Shown here: one piece after another, positions 33,557-41,641 of the stretch
How positions within the stretch are numbered: position 1 is the stretch's first letter
Layout of the letters: the number at the start of each line of letters is the position of its first letter
Source: Hyphococcus sp.
GTDB lineage: Bacteria; Pseudomonadota; Alphaproteobacteria; Caulobacterales; Parvularculaceae
Length of the DNA stretch: 52,212 bases
Direction of reading: 5' to 3'
Assembly (NCBI GenBank): GCA_028289605.1
Contig: JANQON010000018.1
Coordinates: 1 to 52,212, forward strand
Notes under the pieces: generated by a model
The model's database searches: none
What the model saw: only the letters and a program-made list of their open reading frames with translations
Told to the model about the DNA's origin: nothing
Position numbers and translations under genes: made by a program

Positions 33557-34048
33557 TTATTCCTTCCCATCCGCGCCGTTGCAACAAACGCGCAGGTCGC
33601 TGCCGCAAACATCGCGACAATCGCCATAGGCCTCGATCAGCACATGGCCCGCCGAAACCTGCATTGGCGAAAACAACCCTGTAACCTGACGTTCGTCCAG
33701 CGTTATCTCTCTCGCCTGCATGCATTCTCTGCAGATCAGAAAGGCTCTCGCCTGCGCCGTACGACTGGGGCGAACGGCCACAAACGCATTGAGGCTCGTG
33801 ATTTTTCTGACGCAACCTTTTGCAATCAAGGCCTCCAACGCCCGGTAAATCGTCATCGGGGCGCGCAGGCCATGTTCCTGGAGATGATCCAGCAGTTCGT
33901 AGGCTTTCAGGGGGGTTTCGGATTTGCTGAGCGCTTCGTAGACAAGCTGTTCGTTGCGCTTCAACGATTTGAATACCGCCTCCTCATGCGATGCAACCGG
34001 CTCAACCTTGCCCGCGACTCGCGCCGGGGCCTCCAGTTGGATTCCCAT
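33557..34048 (-). CDS. zur: Zinc uptake regulator, Fur family
   Basis: Fur-family repressor of 163 residues. The winged helix spans about residues 25-95 (RNEQLVYEALSKSETPLKAYELLDHL, MTIYRALEALIAKGCVRKI). The metal-binding half shows LICRECMQARE and a Cys-rich end (DCRDVCGSDLRVCCNG). The CxxC pair and missing Fur-type HHDH motif fit Zur better than Fur. In zinc excess it would repress uptake genes. It converges on the zrg-like operon, and the palindrome at 34449-34468 before the next minus-strand gene is a candidate target. Confidence 0.87.
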   Translation of the reverse strand: MGIQLEAPARVAGKVEPVASHEEAVFKSLKRNEQLVYEALSKSETPLKAYELLDHLQEHGLRAPMTIYRALEALIAKGCVRKITSLNAFVAVRPSRTAQARAFLICRECMQAREITLDERQVTGLFSPMQVSAGHVLIEAYGDCRDVCGSDLRVCCNGADGKE

Positions 34049-34092
34049 TATGCTCTCCTATCCTGTCGCGCCAAGAGCGCGCGGGGTTCCGT

Positions 34093-34425
34093 TCAAACTG
34101 AAGGAACGAAGAGAGGCGGGCCTCGCGCGGGATTGGGCCGGGCGCTGTACCGCTCAGCGTGATGAAAACTGTCAACGGAGCGCGGCCCGACCAGGGAGCT
34201 TGGAAACGCAAACGGCGATGATGCGTCCGGCGACGATTTAGCGGCGCTGAGCGCCGCGATCGAACAAACAACGCATTCGCCTTCATATTCAACCGCGTGG
34301 TCGTCATGATCGTCATGGTCGTGCGCGACCAGATATGTCGCGCCGACGACCATGAAAACCGCAGCAAAGCAGCAAGCCAGCAGGGAAATCCGAGGCAATC
34401 CGGAAAACCCCTCTCTCGCTTTCAT
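34093..34425 (-). CDS. Small His/Cys-rich membrane-anchored protein (DUF2946-like)
   Basis: Protein of 110 residues from ATG 34425. A GTG seven codons upstream is less likely because it would lie closer to the putative operator. The N-terminal hydrophobic segment LLACCFAAVFMVVGATYLVA is followed by HDHDDHDDH and then ECVVCSIAAL, a CxxC pair, with ARGPP near the C-terminus as in DUF2946-type proteins. The His/Asp cluster mirrors ZrgA. It lies upstream of zur on the same strand with 44 bases between. Role in zinc binding inferred from composition and neighbours. Confidence 0.6.
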   Translation of the reverse strand: MKAREGFSGLPRISLLACCFAAVFMVVGATYLVAHDHDDHDDHAVEYEGECVVCSIAALSAAKSSPDASSPFAFPSSLVGPRSVDSFHHAERYSARPNPARGPPLFVPSV

Positions 34426-34448
34426 ATGCGATTCCCAGAGGACCACGG

Positions 34449-34468
34449 GCGGATGTTATCATATCCGC
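34449..34468. promoter_or_regulatory. Candidate Zur operator
   Basis: Palindrome GCGGATGTTATCATATCCGC, with arms GCGGAT/ATCCGC around GTTATCAT. It is centred about 34 bases upstream of the ATG of the small His/Cys protein. TGTTAT-type half-sites are typical of Zur boxes, and a -10-like TATGAT (minus strand) lies inside. Binding would repress the small gene and possibly zur. Confidence 0.5.
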
Positions 34469-34577
34469 CGACCGTTTGTAATCCATGATTGTAACCGGCG
34501 CAGACATCGCCTGACGCGCCGGGGCGCCGAGACCCGCCTGCATCGCGTCAGCGCGGCGTCGCCGCGCCGGGTTTGGT

Positions 34578-35288
34578 TTAATGCCTTAATTCTCCGCCGA
34601 GACTGAAATATTTGAGCGCCGCTTCTGTGCGGCTGTGCACATTCAGCTTCTCAAAACAACGCCGCACATACGTGTCGATCGAACTCATCGACAAAGCCAA
34701 CTCTTCGCTCATCGCAGCATTGGACCGCCCGCGAATAATCCCGGCCAGGATTTGTCGTTCGCGCTCCGAAAGGACCGCCGTCTTCAACCGGGAGATTTCG
34801 CGGTAGCGCAAATAATATTCGCTGAAAATCACGTGGTACTTGCGCAGTTCGGCGCGAGGAATAACGCGGCGCGCTTCGGGAAAGGCGACGGCGCAGTACG
34901 CCCCGACGCCGGGCTTTGAAATCACCGGCATGGCGACCCCATCCATTAGCCCGGCTTTCGCGAATTCCCGGAACAGCTCGTGTTGCGCGTCGCTGATTGT
35001 CATACTGGCCCGGAGCCGCTGATAGTGCACCGGCCCGCCGAAGGACAACGACGCCTCAAGGAAAGGATCAGCGCTGTCGTGAAATTTCTGATACGCCGTC
35101 TTCGCCTTGAGCGGAAAGCTGGAAACAATGGGTTTCCATGGGCTCGAGCCGCCGCCGCCGCCATACGGCAACGGTTGAACCACCAGCGCGGTTACGCCGA
35201 AACGGTCAAACTCATCAATCAGACGCGCGCTTAACGCGTCCGTATCGTCGATGTTTGAAATCGCCTCAATGTAGCGGTCGACGCTCAT
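34578..35288 (-). CDS. LuxR-family regulator with autoinducer-binding domain (LuxR solo)
   Basis: Protein of 236 residues. The N-terminal domain (about 15-160) resembles the autoinducer-binding fold PF03472: GVTALVVQPLPYG, then SADPFLEASLSFGGPVHYQRL with the conserved Asp-Pro pair, and GLMDGVAMPVISKPGVGAYCAVAF. The C-terminal LuxR HTH (170-230) is VLSERERQILAGIIRGRSNAAMSEELALSMSSIDTYVRRCFEKLNVHSRTEA. No luxI-type synthase occurs in the window, so it is a solo. Several aromatic ligand residues of TraR are not obviously conserved, and the ligand may not be a standard AHL. Confidence 0.88.
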   Translation of the reverse strand: MSVDRYIEAISNIDDTDALSARLIDEFDRFGVTALVVQPLPYGGGGGSSPWKPIVSSFPLKAKTAYQKFHDSADPFLEASLSFGGPVHYQRLRASMTISDAQHELFREFAKAGLMDGVAMPVISKPGVGAYCAVAFPEARRVIPRAELRKYHVIFSEYYLRYREISRLKTAVLSERERQILAGIIRGRSNAAMSEELALSMSSIDTYVRRCFEKLNVHSRTEAALKYFSLGGELRH

Positions 35289-35439
35289 ATCCAGACCCCG
35301 AACGACCGGAAGAGCCCAGTTCCGCTTGCGCGGCTGAATTCCGCCCGTCGTTTTTCGCGCGATGAATTTTCATCATGTTGTGTTCGGAAGTCCAATTTCC
35401 ATCCCCGACTGCGTGTTTTTTTGGTTTGTCGCGTGTTCA

Positions 35440-35457
35440 CGGGACAGAAATGTCCGG
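35440..35457. promoter_or_regulatory. Dyad upstream of first paralogue, lux-box-like placement
   Basis: CGGGACAGAAATGTCCGG is an imperfect 18-base dyad (GGACA/TGTCC core). It sits just upstream of a TAATAA -10-like box at 35465-35470 and 70 bases before the start of the 136-residue gene. The neighbouring LuxR solo is an obvious candidate binder. Structural evidence only. Confidence 0.35.
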
Positions 35458-35509
35458 ACAAAAGTAATAACCCGGCGCTTTCGCAGAGTAAGTTGGGCGG
35501 GTTTCCCAG

Positions 35510-35920
35510 ATGAACATTGATCAGCTCCGTAGACGTTTTGCGAACGTCTGCGCCCCCGAAGAGAACGACAATTTAAAAGCAACCGATTGTCATCAAACGC
35601 TTTTTTCGCTGTTTACGGAAGCGGAAAACATGCTGGCCGAAATGGCGGAATCCGAGCCGGAATCTGCCGACCAGCAACGAATTGAGGACGTTTTGCGTCT
35701 GCAGGCGGATATCCTCAGGATGGCGACAAAAGTTCGCTCGCGTCTGATCAGCGACGTCTTGCTGAAGCTGGCCCTTTGGCGCTGGCACGCCGCGGAGCTT
35801 GATCCGCCGATAGACGAATTGCCGTTGACCGACGCGGTCGCCTATTCAGCCTTTCTGGATCTGGCCAACATCCTCGGGGACCAAACGGTCCTCAAAGACA
35901 TTGATTGCGCCGCGCCGTAA
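35510..35920 (+). CDS. Hypothetical protein, first of two tandem paralogues
   Basis: Unrecognised soluble, helical, acidic protein of 136 residues, starting MNIDQLRRRFANV. The C-terminal half contains RSRLISDVLLKLALWRWHAAELD and DAVAYSAFLDLANILG, which align with the second protein 260 bases downstream (DILLKLAIWRWN...DAMILSAFRDL). Both also begin with a DQL motif. No signal peptide or membrane segment is seen. It lies divergent from a LuxR solo with a dyad in the shared gap, so it may be quorum- or ligand-controlled. Function unknown. Confidence 0.7.
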   Translation: MNIDQLRRRFANVCAPEENDNLKATDCHQTLFSLFTEAENMLAEMAESEPESADQQRIEDVLRLQADILRMATKVRSRLISDVLLKLALWRWHAAELDPPIDELPLTDAVAYSAFLDLANILGDQTVLKDIDCAAP

Positions 35921-36051
35921 CCGGCGGTCTTTAATCCGGCCGCACAGACAACACATCCAGCGAAAACCACGCCGGCGCCCAGCATTCGGGTTGATGTGTT
36001 ATCACGTCACACTTTTAGTGATACTATACGGTTCAGTTTTTATCTGTTGGC

Positions 36052-36066
36052 GCGATATTTTATCGC
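36052..36066. promoter_or_regulatory. Inverted repeat upstream of second paralogue
   Basis: Perfect dyad GCGATA TTT TATCGC in the AT-rich 260-base gap between the paralogues. A second dyad with the same GCGAT half-site, CGCGAT CGA ATCGCG, lies at 36115-36129, 63 bases further. ATCGC words also lie downstream of the XRE gene's promoter. Possibly operators of the local XRE regulator. Confidence 0.35.
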
Positions 36067-36114
36067 TGTCGCAAACAGAATTAGTTCAGAACAAATAATA
36101 GGAATTCTGTATAG

Positions 36115-36129
36115 CGCGATCGAATCGCG
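36115..36129. promoter_or_regulatory. Second inverted repeat upstream of the second paralogue
   Basis: Perfect dyad CGCGAT CGA ATCGCG, sharing GCGAT half-sites with the dyad at 36052-36066 and ending 51 bases before the GTG start of the gene at 36181. The word is common in this GC-rich DNA, so chance is possible. Confidence 0.3.
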
Positions 36130-36180
36130 GCGTGTAATCTTTCTCCGAGAAGAGGGAGCCGGTGGTTGCGGGGAGGAGCC

Positions 36181-36573
36181 GTGAACAAGGATCAATTGCG
36201 GGCGAAGACAATTGAATTTCAAAAGCTGGTCAATGAAAGCACCGAATCGGAAGATCCGTCATTTGAATTATATTTTGATATATTTTCTCAATTAGAAAAT
36301 TTTATTTCGAGTCACTTCGGGGAGCTATCGGCGGACGATCTGGATTTGCTGTCCGATTGCCAGATCAAAATGTTGCAGGCGGCGGCGCAGAAGAAAGCCG
36401 CATCCCAGACCGACATATTGCTCAAACTGGCGATTTGGCGATGGAATCTGGGAGCGGACGCCGAGCTTGATCTTTCCCAGAATGACGCCATGATTCTGTC
36501 CGCATTTCGTGATTTGTCGAGGCTCACCGGGGTCAGCTATGTACGCATGAACAGCGATCGCTCCGAACCGTAA
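36181..36573 (+). CDS. Hypothetical protein, second of two tandem paralogues
   Basis: Protein of 130 residues, unrecognised family, related to the gene at 35510. It shares KDQL near the N-terminus and QTDILLKLAIWRWNLGADAE...DAMILSAFRDLSRLTG. The start GTG 36181 is well supported by GGGGAGGA ending three bases before it. A TTG five codons upstream is rejected. The first 130 bases of the gene and the region before it are clearly AT-richer than the surrounding genome, suggesting foreign origin or relaxed selection. Predicted mostly helical and acidic. No membrane segments. Confidence 0.75.
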   Translation: MNKDQLRAKTIEFQKLVNESTESEDPSFELYFDIFSQLENFISSHFGELSADDLDLLSDCQIKMLQAAAQKKAASQTDILLKLAIWRWNLGADAELDLSQNDAMILSAFRDLSRLTGVSYVRMNSDRSEP

Positions 36574-36579
36574 CATGCT

Positions 36580-36609
36580 TTGACGAAGCAGACTTATAAA
36601 TGATATACT
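36580..36609 (+). promoter_or_regulatory. Strong sigma70-type promoter of XRE gene
   Basis: TTGACG (36580-36585), an 18-base spacer and TATACT (36604-36609), close to consensus. The predicted start near 36616 lies 28 bases before the ATG. Two direct ATCGC repeats (36618-36622 and 36629-36633) follow in the leader and could be operator half-sites. Confidence 0.65.
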
Positions 36610-36643
36610 ATGTACCCATCGCTGCGTTATCGCGAGAACAAGA

Positions 36644-36880
36644 ATGTACGGCGCAAGATGGACGAATAAGCAGCTGGGCGCCGAGATAAGACGCCTGCGA
36701 ATAGAAGCCGGTCTCGACCAGCGACAACTGGCGCGTCGGCTCGATCTCTCTCCGGTCCAGATTCAGAAATATGAAATGGGATTAAACGCCCTGAGCGGAC
36801 TGATGCTCTTGCGCATTCTGGCGACCCTGGAAGTTTCCAGCTCGGTCCTACTGGAGCGCCTGTGGCGAATCACCAACTAA
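36644..36880 (+). CDS. Small XRE-family helix-turn-helix regulator
   Basis: DNA-binding protein of 78 residues consisting almost only of an HTH_3 domain: QLGAEIRRLRIEAGLDQRQLARRLDLSPVQIQKYEMGLNALS, with the recognition helix around SPVQIQKYEMG. The end is helical (LLRILATLEVSSSVLLERL). Lacking a sensor domain, it probably acts as a local repressor, possibly of itself and of the paralogue genes upstream. A near-consensus promoter precedes it. It is separated from the AraC gene by 120 bases. Confidence 0.88.
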   Translation: MYGARWTNKQLGAEIRRLRIEAGLDQRQLARRLDLSPVQIQKYEMGLNALSGLMLLRILATLEVSSSVLLERLWRITN

Positions 36881-37000
36881 CCGCATCGTCGTCAACAGCG
36901 CCGCATGGGCCGCTTGCCGCAAAGCGCTCCTTTCGCCGCGCATTTCCGATACCGGCTCAGGCTAATTGCAGGCGCGCAGGATTTCTGCAAGATCACTGCG

Positions 37001-38053
37001 ATGAACGATCATCCCGGACGAAGGTTGTCGGTCACGCAGGAGCGTATCGCGCCGTTGCTGGAACAGGCGCGCGCCGCTGACGTCGACATCGACGAAATGG
37101 TGCAGTCCCTCAACCTGGATCCTGAGATTGCGCGCCCGGCAAAAGGGCGCACGATCTCTCTGGCCGACTATTACCGGTTCCAGAACCGGCTCGCTATTTT
37201 ATCTGGGGATGAAACGCTGCATCTGTCGTCGCGGCAACTGCTTCCCGGCAGCACCGACTTCGTTCTACAACATGTAGCAGATTGCGATACGCTATACGAC
37301 GCAATGCGCATTGTCGCGCGGTCTTACAATATTCTGCATGGCGGTCAGTTTAACGCCGTCGTCAAGCGCCGCGCCGCGGTAGAATACATTATCGACGACA
37401 GGAATTTTTCCTACGCGCCTGATGTGGACACCGAGTACCGATACTTCTCCATTGAAAGCATATTGATTTTTTTACACTGTATGCTGATTATAATTTCTCC
37501 AATAGCAGAGGATGCAATTACGGCGCTGCAGATTCGCCGCCCCTCCCCGGGCGGAGACTGCGCCCACCTCGCCTATTGGAACGCTCCCATCAAGTTTGGC
37601 GCTGAAACGTATAAGGTATTGTTCAATCGCGACGCGGCGCTGTCTCGAATCGCGATGCCGCCGCCGGAAGCGCTGACGTCGAACGCCGTCTATCAGAAGA
37701 TCGTCGACGTGGTCGCCGGCAAGCATGAAGAAATTGAACGGCAAAACTCCGTTTCCTCGCGGGTGCGGGACGCGCTGGCGCGGGGGATTGTTGAGCAAGC
37801 CGACGTCGCCGCGCAGATGGCGATCAGCGTGGCGACCTTGCGGCGCCGACTGGCGCAGGAAGGCGTCAGCTTTCGCGAATTACGGCGCGCTGTTCTGAAC
37901 GAAACCGCAAAGCGATTGCTGGCCGAAGAGCGATCCATGGCCGAAATTTCTGAGACCCTTGGATTTTCCGAAATTCGCGCGTTCAGCCGCGCCTTCAAAG
38001 ACTGGAACGGCGTCACCCCAACCGCGTTTGTCAGTCAGTCCAAGCCATCATAG
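37001..38053 (+). CDS. AraC-family regulator with arabinose-binding-like domain (OruR/GbdR-like architecture)
   Basis: Transcription factor of 350 residues. The N-terminal PF12625-type ligand domain spans about 20-210 (LLEQARAADVDIDEMVQSLNLDPEI, FVLQHVADCDTLYDAMRIVARSYNILHGG). The C-terminal HTH_18 domain has DVAAQMAISVATLRRRLAQEGVSFRELRR and the second HTH MAEISETLGFSEIRAFSRAFKDWNGVTPTAF. The start ATG 37001 gives the usual family length. An in-frame ATG at 36905 would add a 32-residue arginine-rich lead without support. It lies directly upstream of a TonB receptor, hydrolase and transporter set, which it probably activates. Confidence 0.87.
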   Translation: MNDHPGRRLSVTQERIAPLLEQARAADVDIDEMVQSLNLDPEIARPAKGRTISLADYYRFQNRLAILSGDETLHLSSRQLLPGSTDFVLQHVADCDTLYDAMRIVARSYNILHGGQFNAVVKRRAAVEYIIDDRNFSYAPDVDTEYRYFSIESILIFLHCMLIIISPIAEDAITALQIRRPSPGGDCAHLAYWNAPIKFGAETYKVLFNRDAALSRIAMPPPEALTSNAVYQKIVDVVAGKHEEIERQNSVSSRVRDALARGIVEQADVAAQMAISVATLRRRLAQEGVSFRELRRAVLNETAKRLLAEERSMAEISETLGFSEIRAFSRAFKDWNGVTPTAFVSQSKPS

Positions 38054-38205
38054 CGCGCCGTTATCCGGAACAATTTCGATCTTCATTTTGCCATTTTTGA
38101 GCGAAATTGTACACTTCGATTGAGCCATCAGGTCATATCGTCAGACTTGGGAGCCCCCTAGATTGAGCGGAAAAATCGAATTGTTGCCAAGTAGGGAGGC
38201 GGATT

Positions 38206-40590
38206 ATGGCGACCACCAAGAAAACGGAATTTTTGCGCGGCATCGGCAAGGCCGGACTGTTGGCCTTTTGCTCGACACTGCCTTTCGTCGCCGGCGGCGG
38301 CGCGGCGGTTGCACAGGACGAGGCCGCGTCCGAGGACAACGGCGACGTTATTGTCGTCACCTCGCGCCGGCGCGAAGAATCGCTGCAGGACGTGCCGATC
38401 GCCGTGTCCGCATTCAGCGGCGAGCAGCTGGATAATCTGGGTGCGGTCGATCTCACCGACATCGAGGCCATCACCCCGAACGTGACCCTGGAGACATCAA
38501 GGAGCACGAACACAACCCTAACGGCCTTTATCCGCGGCGTCGGTCAGCAGGACCCGGTGGCCGGTTTTGAGGCCGGCGTGGGGATCTATATCGACGACGT
38601 CTATCTGAACCGTCCGCAGGCGGCGCTTCTCGACATTTACGAAGTAGAACGGATCGAAGTGTTGCGCGGTCCGCAGGGTACGCTCTACGGGCGTAATACG
38701 ATCGGCGGCGCGGTCAAGTACGTAACACGTCGTCTGAGCAGCGAGCCGTCTGCAAAGCTGAGACTGACCGGCGGCACATTCGGCCAGTTGGACGCGATTG
38801 GGTCGTTCAACTTACCGCTGACAACCGACTCCGCAGGGGGAGAATTGCTGCTGGGCGGCACCATTGCGTATCTGCGCCGCAACGGCTTCGGCGAGAATCT
38901 TGTCAATGATCTTGGCAACTACGACAAGGACATGCTTGCCGGTCGATTGGCGCTGGAATGGAACCCCAGCAGCAATATTTCTTTCCGCGTCACGGGCGAC
39001 TGGACCGACGATAACTCAAGCCCCAAGCAAGGGCATCGCATCTTGCCGTTCGGGCCGTTCCCGGTTCTGGATAACGTTTACGACACGCGAGCCGGCCTCA
39101 ATACGCCCGAACAAAGCGTCGTCGCCAAAGGCGTTTCCGGGGTCGCTGAATGGCAGGTCAACGATCAGTTTACGTTGAAGAATATCATCTCCTACCGCGA
39201 AGATCGCACTGAGTCGCCGATCGACTTTGACAGCCTGCCGATCGCCGATCTCGACGTACCGGTGATTTACGAAAACAGTCAGTTTAGCGAAGAATTCCAG
39301 ATTCTGTACGAAAGCGACCGGCTTAACGGCCTTGTCGGTTTTTACTATCTCGATGCAAACGCATTGAACGTTTTCGATGTGGTGTTGGACGACCTGGCGG
39401 CGTTGCTTTTGCTGCCCGGTCTGAACGCGTTTACCTCAAGCGATGTCGACACCTCAACCTGGTCGATATTCGGTGATTTCACCTACGATCTTACGGACAA
39501 TCTCTCCATTTCGTTCGGCGGGCGATATACCGAAGACGACCGCACGATCGATCTCCTGCGCCAACGCTATTTCAGCGCCGGCTTCACGCCGGCCTTCGGC
39601 GGCCCCGATCGACCGCCGAGCATTGTCGACGCCGATATTGATGCGACAGCGAGCTTTACCGATTTCAGTCCGCGCGCGAGCATTTCGTTTGAGCCGTCGG
39701 CGGAACATACATTCTACGCGTCGTATTCCCAGGGCTTTAAGGGCGGCAGTTTCGATCCGCGCTGCGGCGCCAATGCGGCGCCCGACCTTGACGGCGACGG
39801 ATTGCCCGGCGCTGTTGACGTCGATGACCAGATCGCGTTTTGCCGCTTTGAACCGGAAGAAATCGACACTTACGAAATCGGCTGGAAAAACAATCTTTTT
39901 GACGGGCGCTTTCGGTCCAGTCTCGCCCTGTTCTACAGCGACTACAAAGACGTGCAGGTACCTGGGTCCGTTGGCGTCGACGCGGACGGAGACGGCATCG
40001 CCGAAACCTTCGCCGGCGTGACCACGAACGCCGCAGCCGCGACAATTTACGGGCTCGAATTCGAAGGCGTTGCAACGATCGCGGAAGACCTGGCCCAGCC
40101 CGGCGATTCTCTGAATTATCAGTTTTCGCTCGGCTATATCGAACCGGAATTCGACGAATTCATCGGTCGGACCGGCGCCAACATCGCCGATTCGATTGTC
40201 GTGTTTCAGAATACGCCAAAGATCACGGCTTTCAGTCAGTTTACCTACGCAAAGCCAAAGTCGCTGCTCGGCCGAGACGGCGATCTCGGCGCCTATACCT
40301 CCGTTTCATATCGAAGCCTGACCCATCAGTTCAGCTATGAAATTCCGGCCCTTGATCAAGAGCAGTTCGCATTGTTGAACGCCGGCATATACTGGACGTC
40401 ATCCGACGGCGGTTTGAAACTGTCGGTGCACGGTACGAACTTGACTGATCAGCGCTACATTGTCGCCGGTTATGACTTTGTCACGTCTGTTCCGGAGCTG
40501 GGCAACAATCCGCTGGGATTATCCGGCGTTCAAACGGCGTTTTTCGGTGATCCGCGCCGGGTCATGGGCACTATTGAGGTGCAGTTCTAG
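38206..40590 (+). CDS. TonB-dependent outer-membrane receptor
   Basis: Outer-membrane gated channel of 794 residues. The signal peptide ends near AAVAQDE. The TonB box is probably NGDVIVVTSRRRE, followed by the plug domain (SLQDVPIAVSAFSGEQL, RGVGQQDP, GIYIDDVYLNRPQAALLDIYEVERIEVLRGPQGTLYGRNTIGGAV) and a beta-barrel ending in aromatic VMGTIEVQF. The type is that common in sphingomonads and relatives for uptake of diverse organic ligands rather than classical siderophores. GGGAGG lies 8 bases before the ATG. A strong terminator follows, so the hydrolase gene has its own promoter or depends on read-through. Confidence 0.93.
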   Translation: MATTKKTEFLRGIGKAGLLAFCSTLPFVAGGGAAVAQDEAASEDNGDVIVVTSRRREESLQDVPIAVSAFSGEQLDNLGAVDLTDIEAITPNVTLETSRSTNTTLTAFIRGVGQQDPVAGFEAGVGIYIDDVYLNRPQAALLDIYEVERIEVLRGPQGTLYGRNTIGGAVKYVTRRLSSEPSAKLRLTGGTFGQLDAIGSFNLPLTTDSAGGELLLGGTIAYLRRNGFGENLVNDLGNYDKDMLAGRLALEWNPSSNISFRVTGDWTDDNSSPKQGHRILPFGPFPVLDNVYDTRAGLNTPEQSVVAKGVSGVAEWQVNDQFTLKNIISYREDRTESPIDFDSLPIADLDVPVIYENSQFSEEFQILYESDRLNGLVGFYYLDANALNVFDVVLDDLAALLLLPGLNAFTSSDVDTSTWSIFGDFTYDLTDNLSISFGGRYTEDDRTIDLLRQRYFSAGFTPAFGGPDRPPSIVDADIDATASFTDFSPRASISFEPSAEHTFYASYSQGFKGGSFDPRCGANAAPDLDGDGLPGAVDVDDQIAFCRFEPEEIDTYEIGWKNNLFDGRFRSSLALFYSDYKDVQVPGSVGVDADGDGIAETFAGVTTNAAAATIYGLEFEGVATIAEDLAQPGDSLNYQFSLGYIEPEFDEFIGRTGANIADSIVVFQNTPKITAFSQFTYAKPKSLLGRDGDLGAYTSVSYRSLTHQFSYEIPALDQEQFALLNAGIYWTSSDGGLKLSVHGTNLTDQRYIVAGYDFVTSVPELGNNPLGLSGVQTAFFGDPRRVMGTIEVQF

Positions 40591-40612
40591 GCGGCCCGCC
40601 CTTTTCTGGAAC

Positions 40613-40654
40613 GCGGGGCGGTAATCGCGTTAAGATCGCCGCCCCGCCCGTTTT
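40613..40654 (+). terminator. Rho-independent terminator after the TonB receptor
   Basis: Stem GCGGGGCGG (40613-40621) with CCGCCCCGC (40639-40647), a 17-base loop, then CCG and a run of four T (40651-40654). It lies about 20 bases after the stop. Confidence 0.7.
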
Positions 40655-40678
40655 CCGTTCGACAGTATTGGCGCAAAG

Positions 40679-41641
40679 ATGAAAAAAGTCCTGCTCGTCC
40701 TTTTGGGCTTGATAATAGTCGCCGTCGCCGGCGGCGGATTCCTGATCTGGCAAGCCACCAAGGGCGCGCCCCCTGATGCGCTTCAGGAAAAATACATGAC
40801 GAGCGCGGACCGCTTCGTCGATGTCGCCGGCGCCCGCGTGCGCGTCCGCGAGGAAGGAGCGCCGGACGCGCCCCCGATTTTGCTTATTCATGGATTTACG
40901 CACAGCCTGGAAACCTGGGATGGGTGGGCTGACGCGTTGAAGTCGCAGTTTCGCGTCATTCGGTACGATTTGTTGGGACACGGTTTGACCGGCCCTGACG
41001 CCCAGCTGCGGTATGCGCCCCGCGAACGGGCCGCCTTTATCGGCGATCTCTTGGATGCGCTACGCGTCAAGCAAGCCGTCATTGCGGGCAACTCCCTCGG
41101 CGGCCTGGCAGCGTGGCGCTTCGCTTCTGAGCAGCCGGACCGCGTCCGGGCCCTGATTTTGGTCTCGCCGGGAGCGTTCCCGCTTAACGGCGTCAGCGAC
41201 AAACCTGCCGACATTCCAAACGCCATGAAGGTCTATTTGCTCACCGCGCCGGAGGCGGGCGTCCGCGCAAGCGCGGAGCTGATTTACGCCGACGATTCAA
41301 AAATTACCGACGAACGCGTCACCGTGATGCGCGACATGATCCGACACGCCGGAAACGGGCGCGCCTTGATCCAGTCGCTGGAAGAATTCACGCTGCCCGA
41401 TCCATCGGACGCCCTGGCGCGCGTCGCGGCGCCGACCCTCATTCAATGGGGAGAAGGCGACATCCTCATTTCCATCGAACAGGGCCGCCAGATGGAAACC
41501 ATCATTCCGGATGCGCGCCTCATCTCCTATCCCGATGTCGGCCACGCTGCTCAGGAAGAAGCGCCTGAGACCACCGTTGCGGATGTGATCGAGTTTTTGA
41601 ACGCGCAGGCGCCGGGCGCTGACGCAACCGAAAACAGATGA
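40679..41641 (+). CDS. Alpha/beta hydrolase, membrane-anchored
   Basis: Hydrolase of 320 residues. The N-terminus MKKVLLVLLGLIIVAVAGGGFLIW is an uncleaved anchor or signal, putting the enzyme in the periplasm. The fold is clear: LLIHGFTHSLETWDGWADAL (oxyanion His-Gly), RYDLLGHGLT, the nucleophile elbow AGNSLGGLAAW with Ser139, acid residue in WGEGDILIS, and catalytic His in YPDVGHAAQEEAPE. The substrate is probably an ester or lactone brought in through the TonB receptor, inferred from context. It overlaps the MFS gene by 4 bases. Confidence 0.88.
   Translation: MKKVLLVLLGLIIVAVAGGGFLIWQATKGAPPDALQEKYMTSADRFVDVAGARVRVREEGAPDAPPILLIHGFTHSLETWDGWADALKSQFRVIRYDLLGHGLTGPDAQLRYAPRERAAFIGDLLDALRVKQAVIAGNSLGGLAAWRFASEQPDRVRALILVSPGAFPLNGVSDKPADIPNAMKVYLLTAPEAGVRASAELIYADDSKITDERVTVMRDMIRHAGNGRALIQSLEEFTLPDPSDALARVAAPTLIQWGEGDILISIEQGRQMETIIPDARLISYPDVGHAAQEEAPETTVADVIEFLNAQAPGADATENR

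Noticed and set aside
36553-36562. AGCGATCGCT as a further operator copy
   Set aside because: It lies inside the coding end of the paralogue gene, and GCGATCG-like words are common throughout this window.
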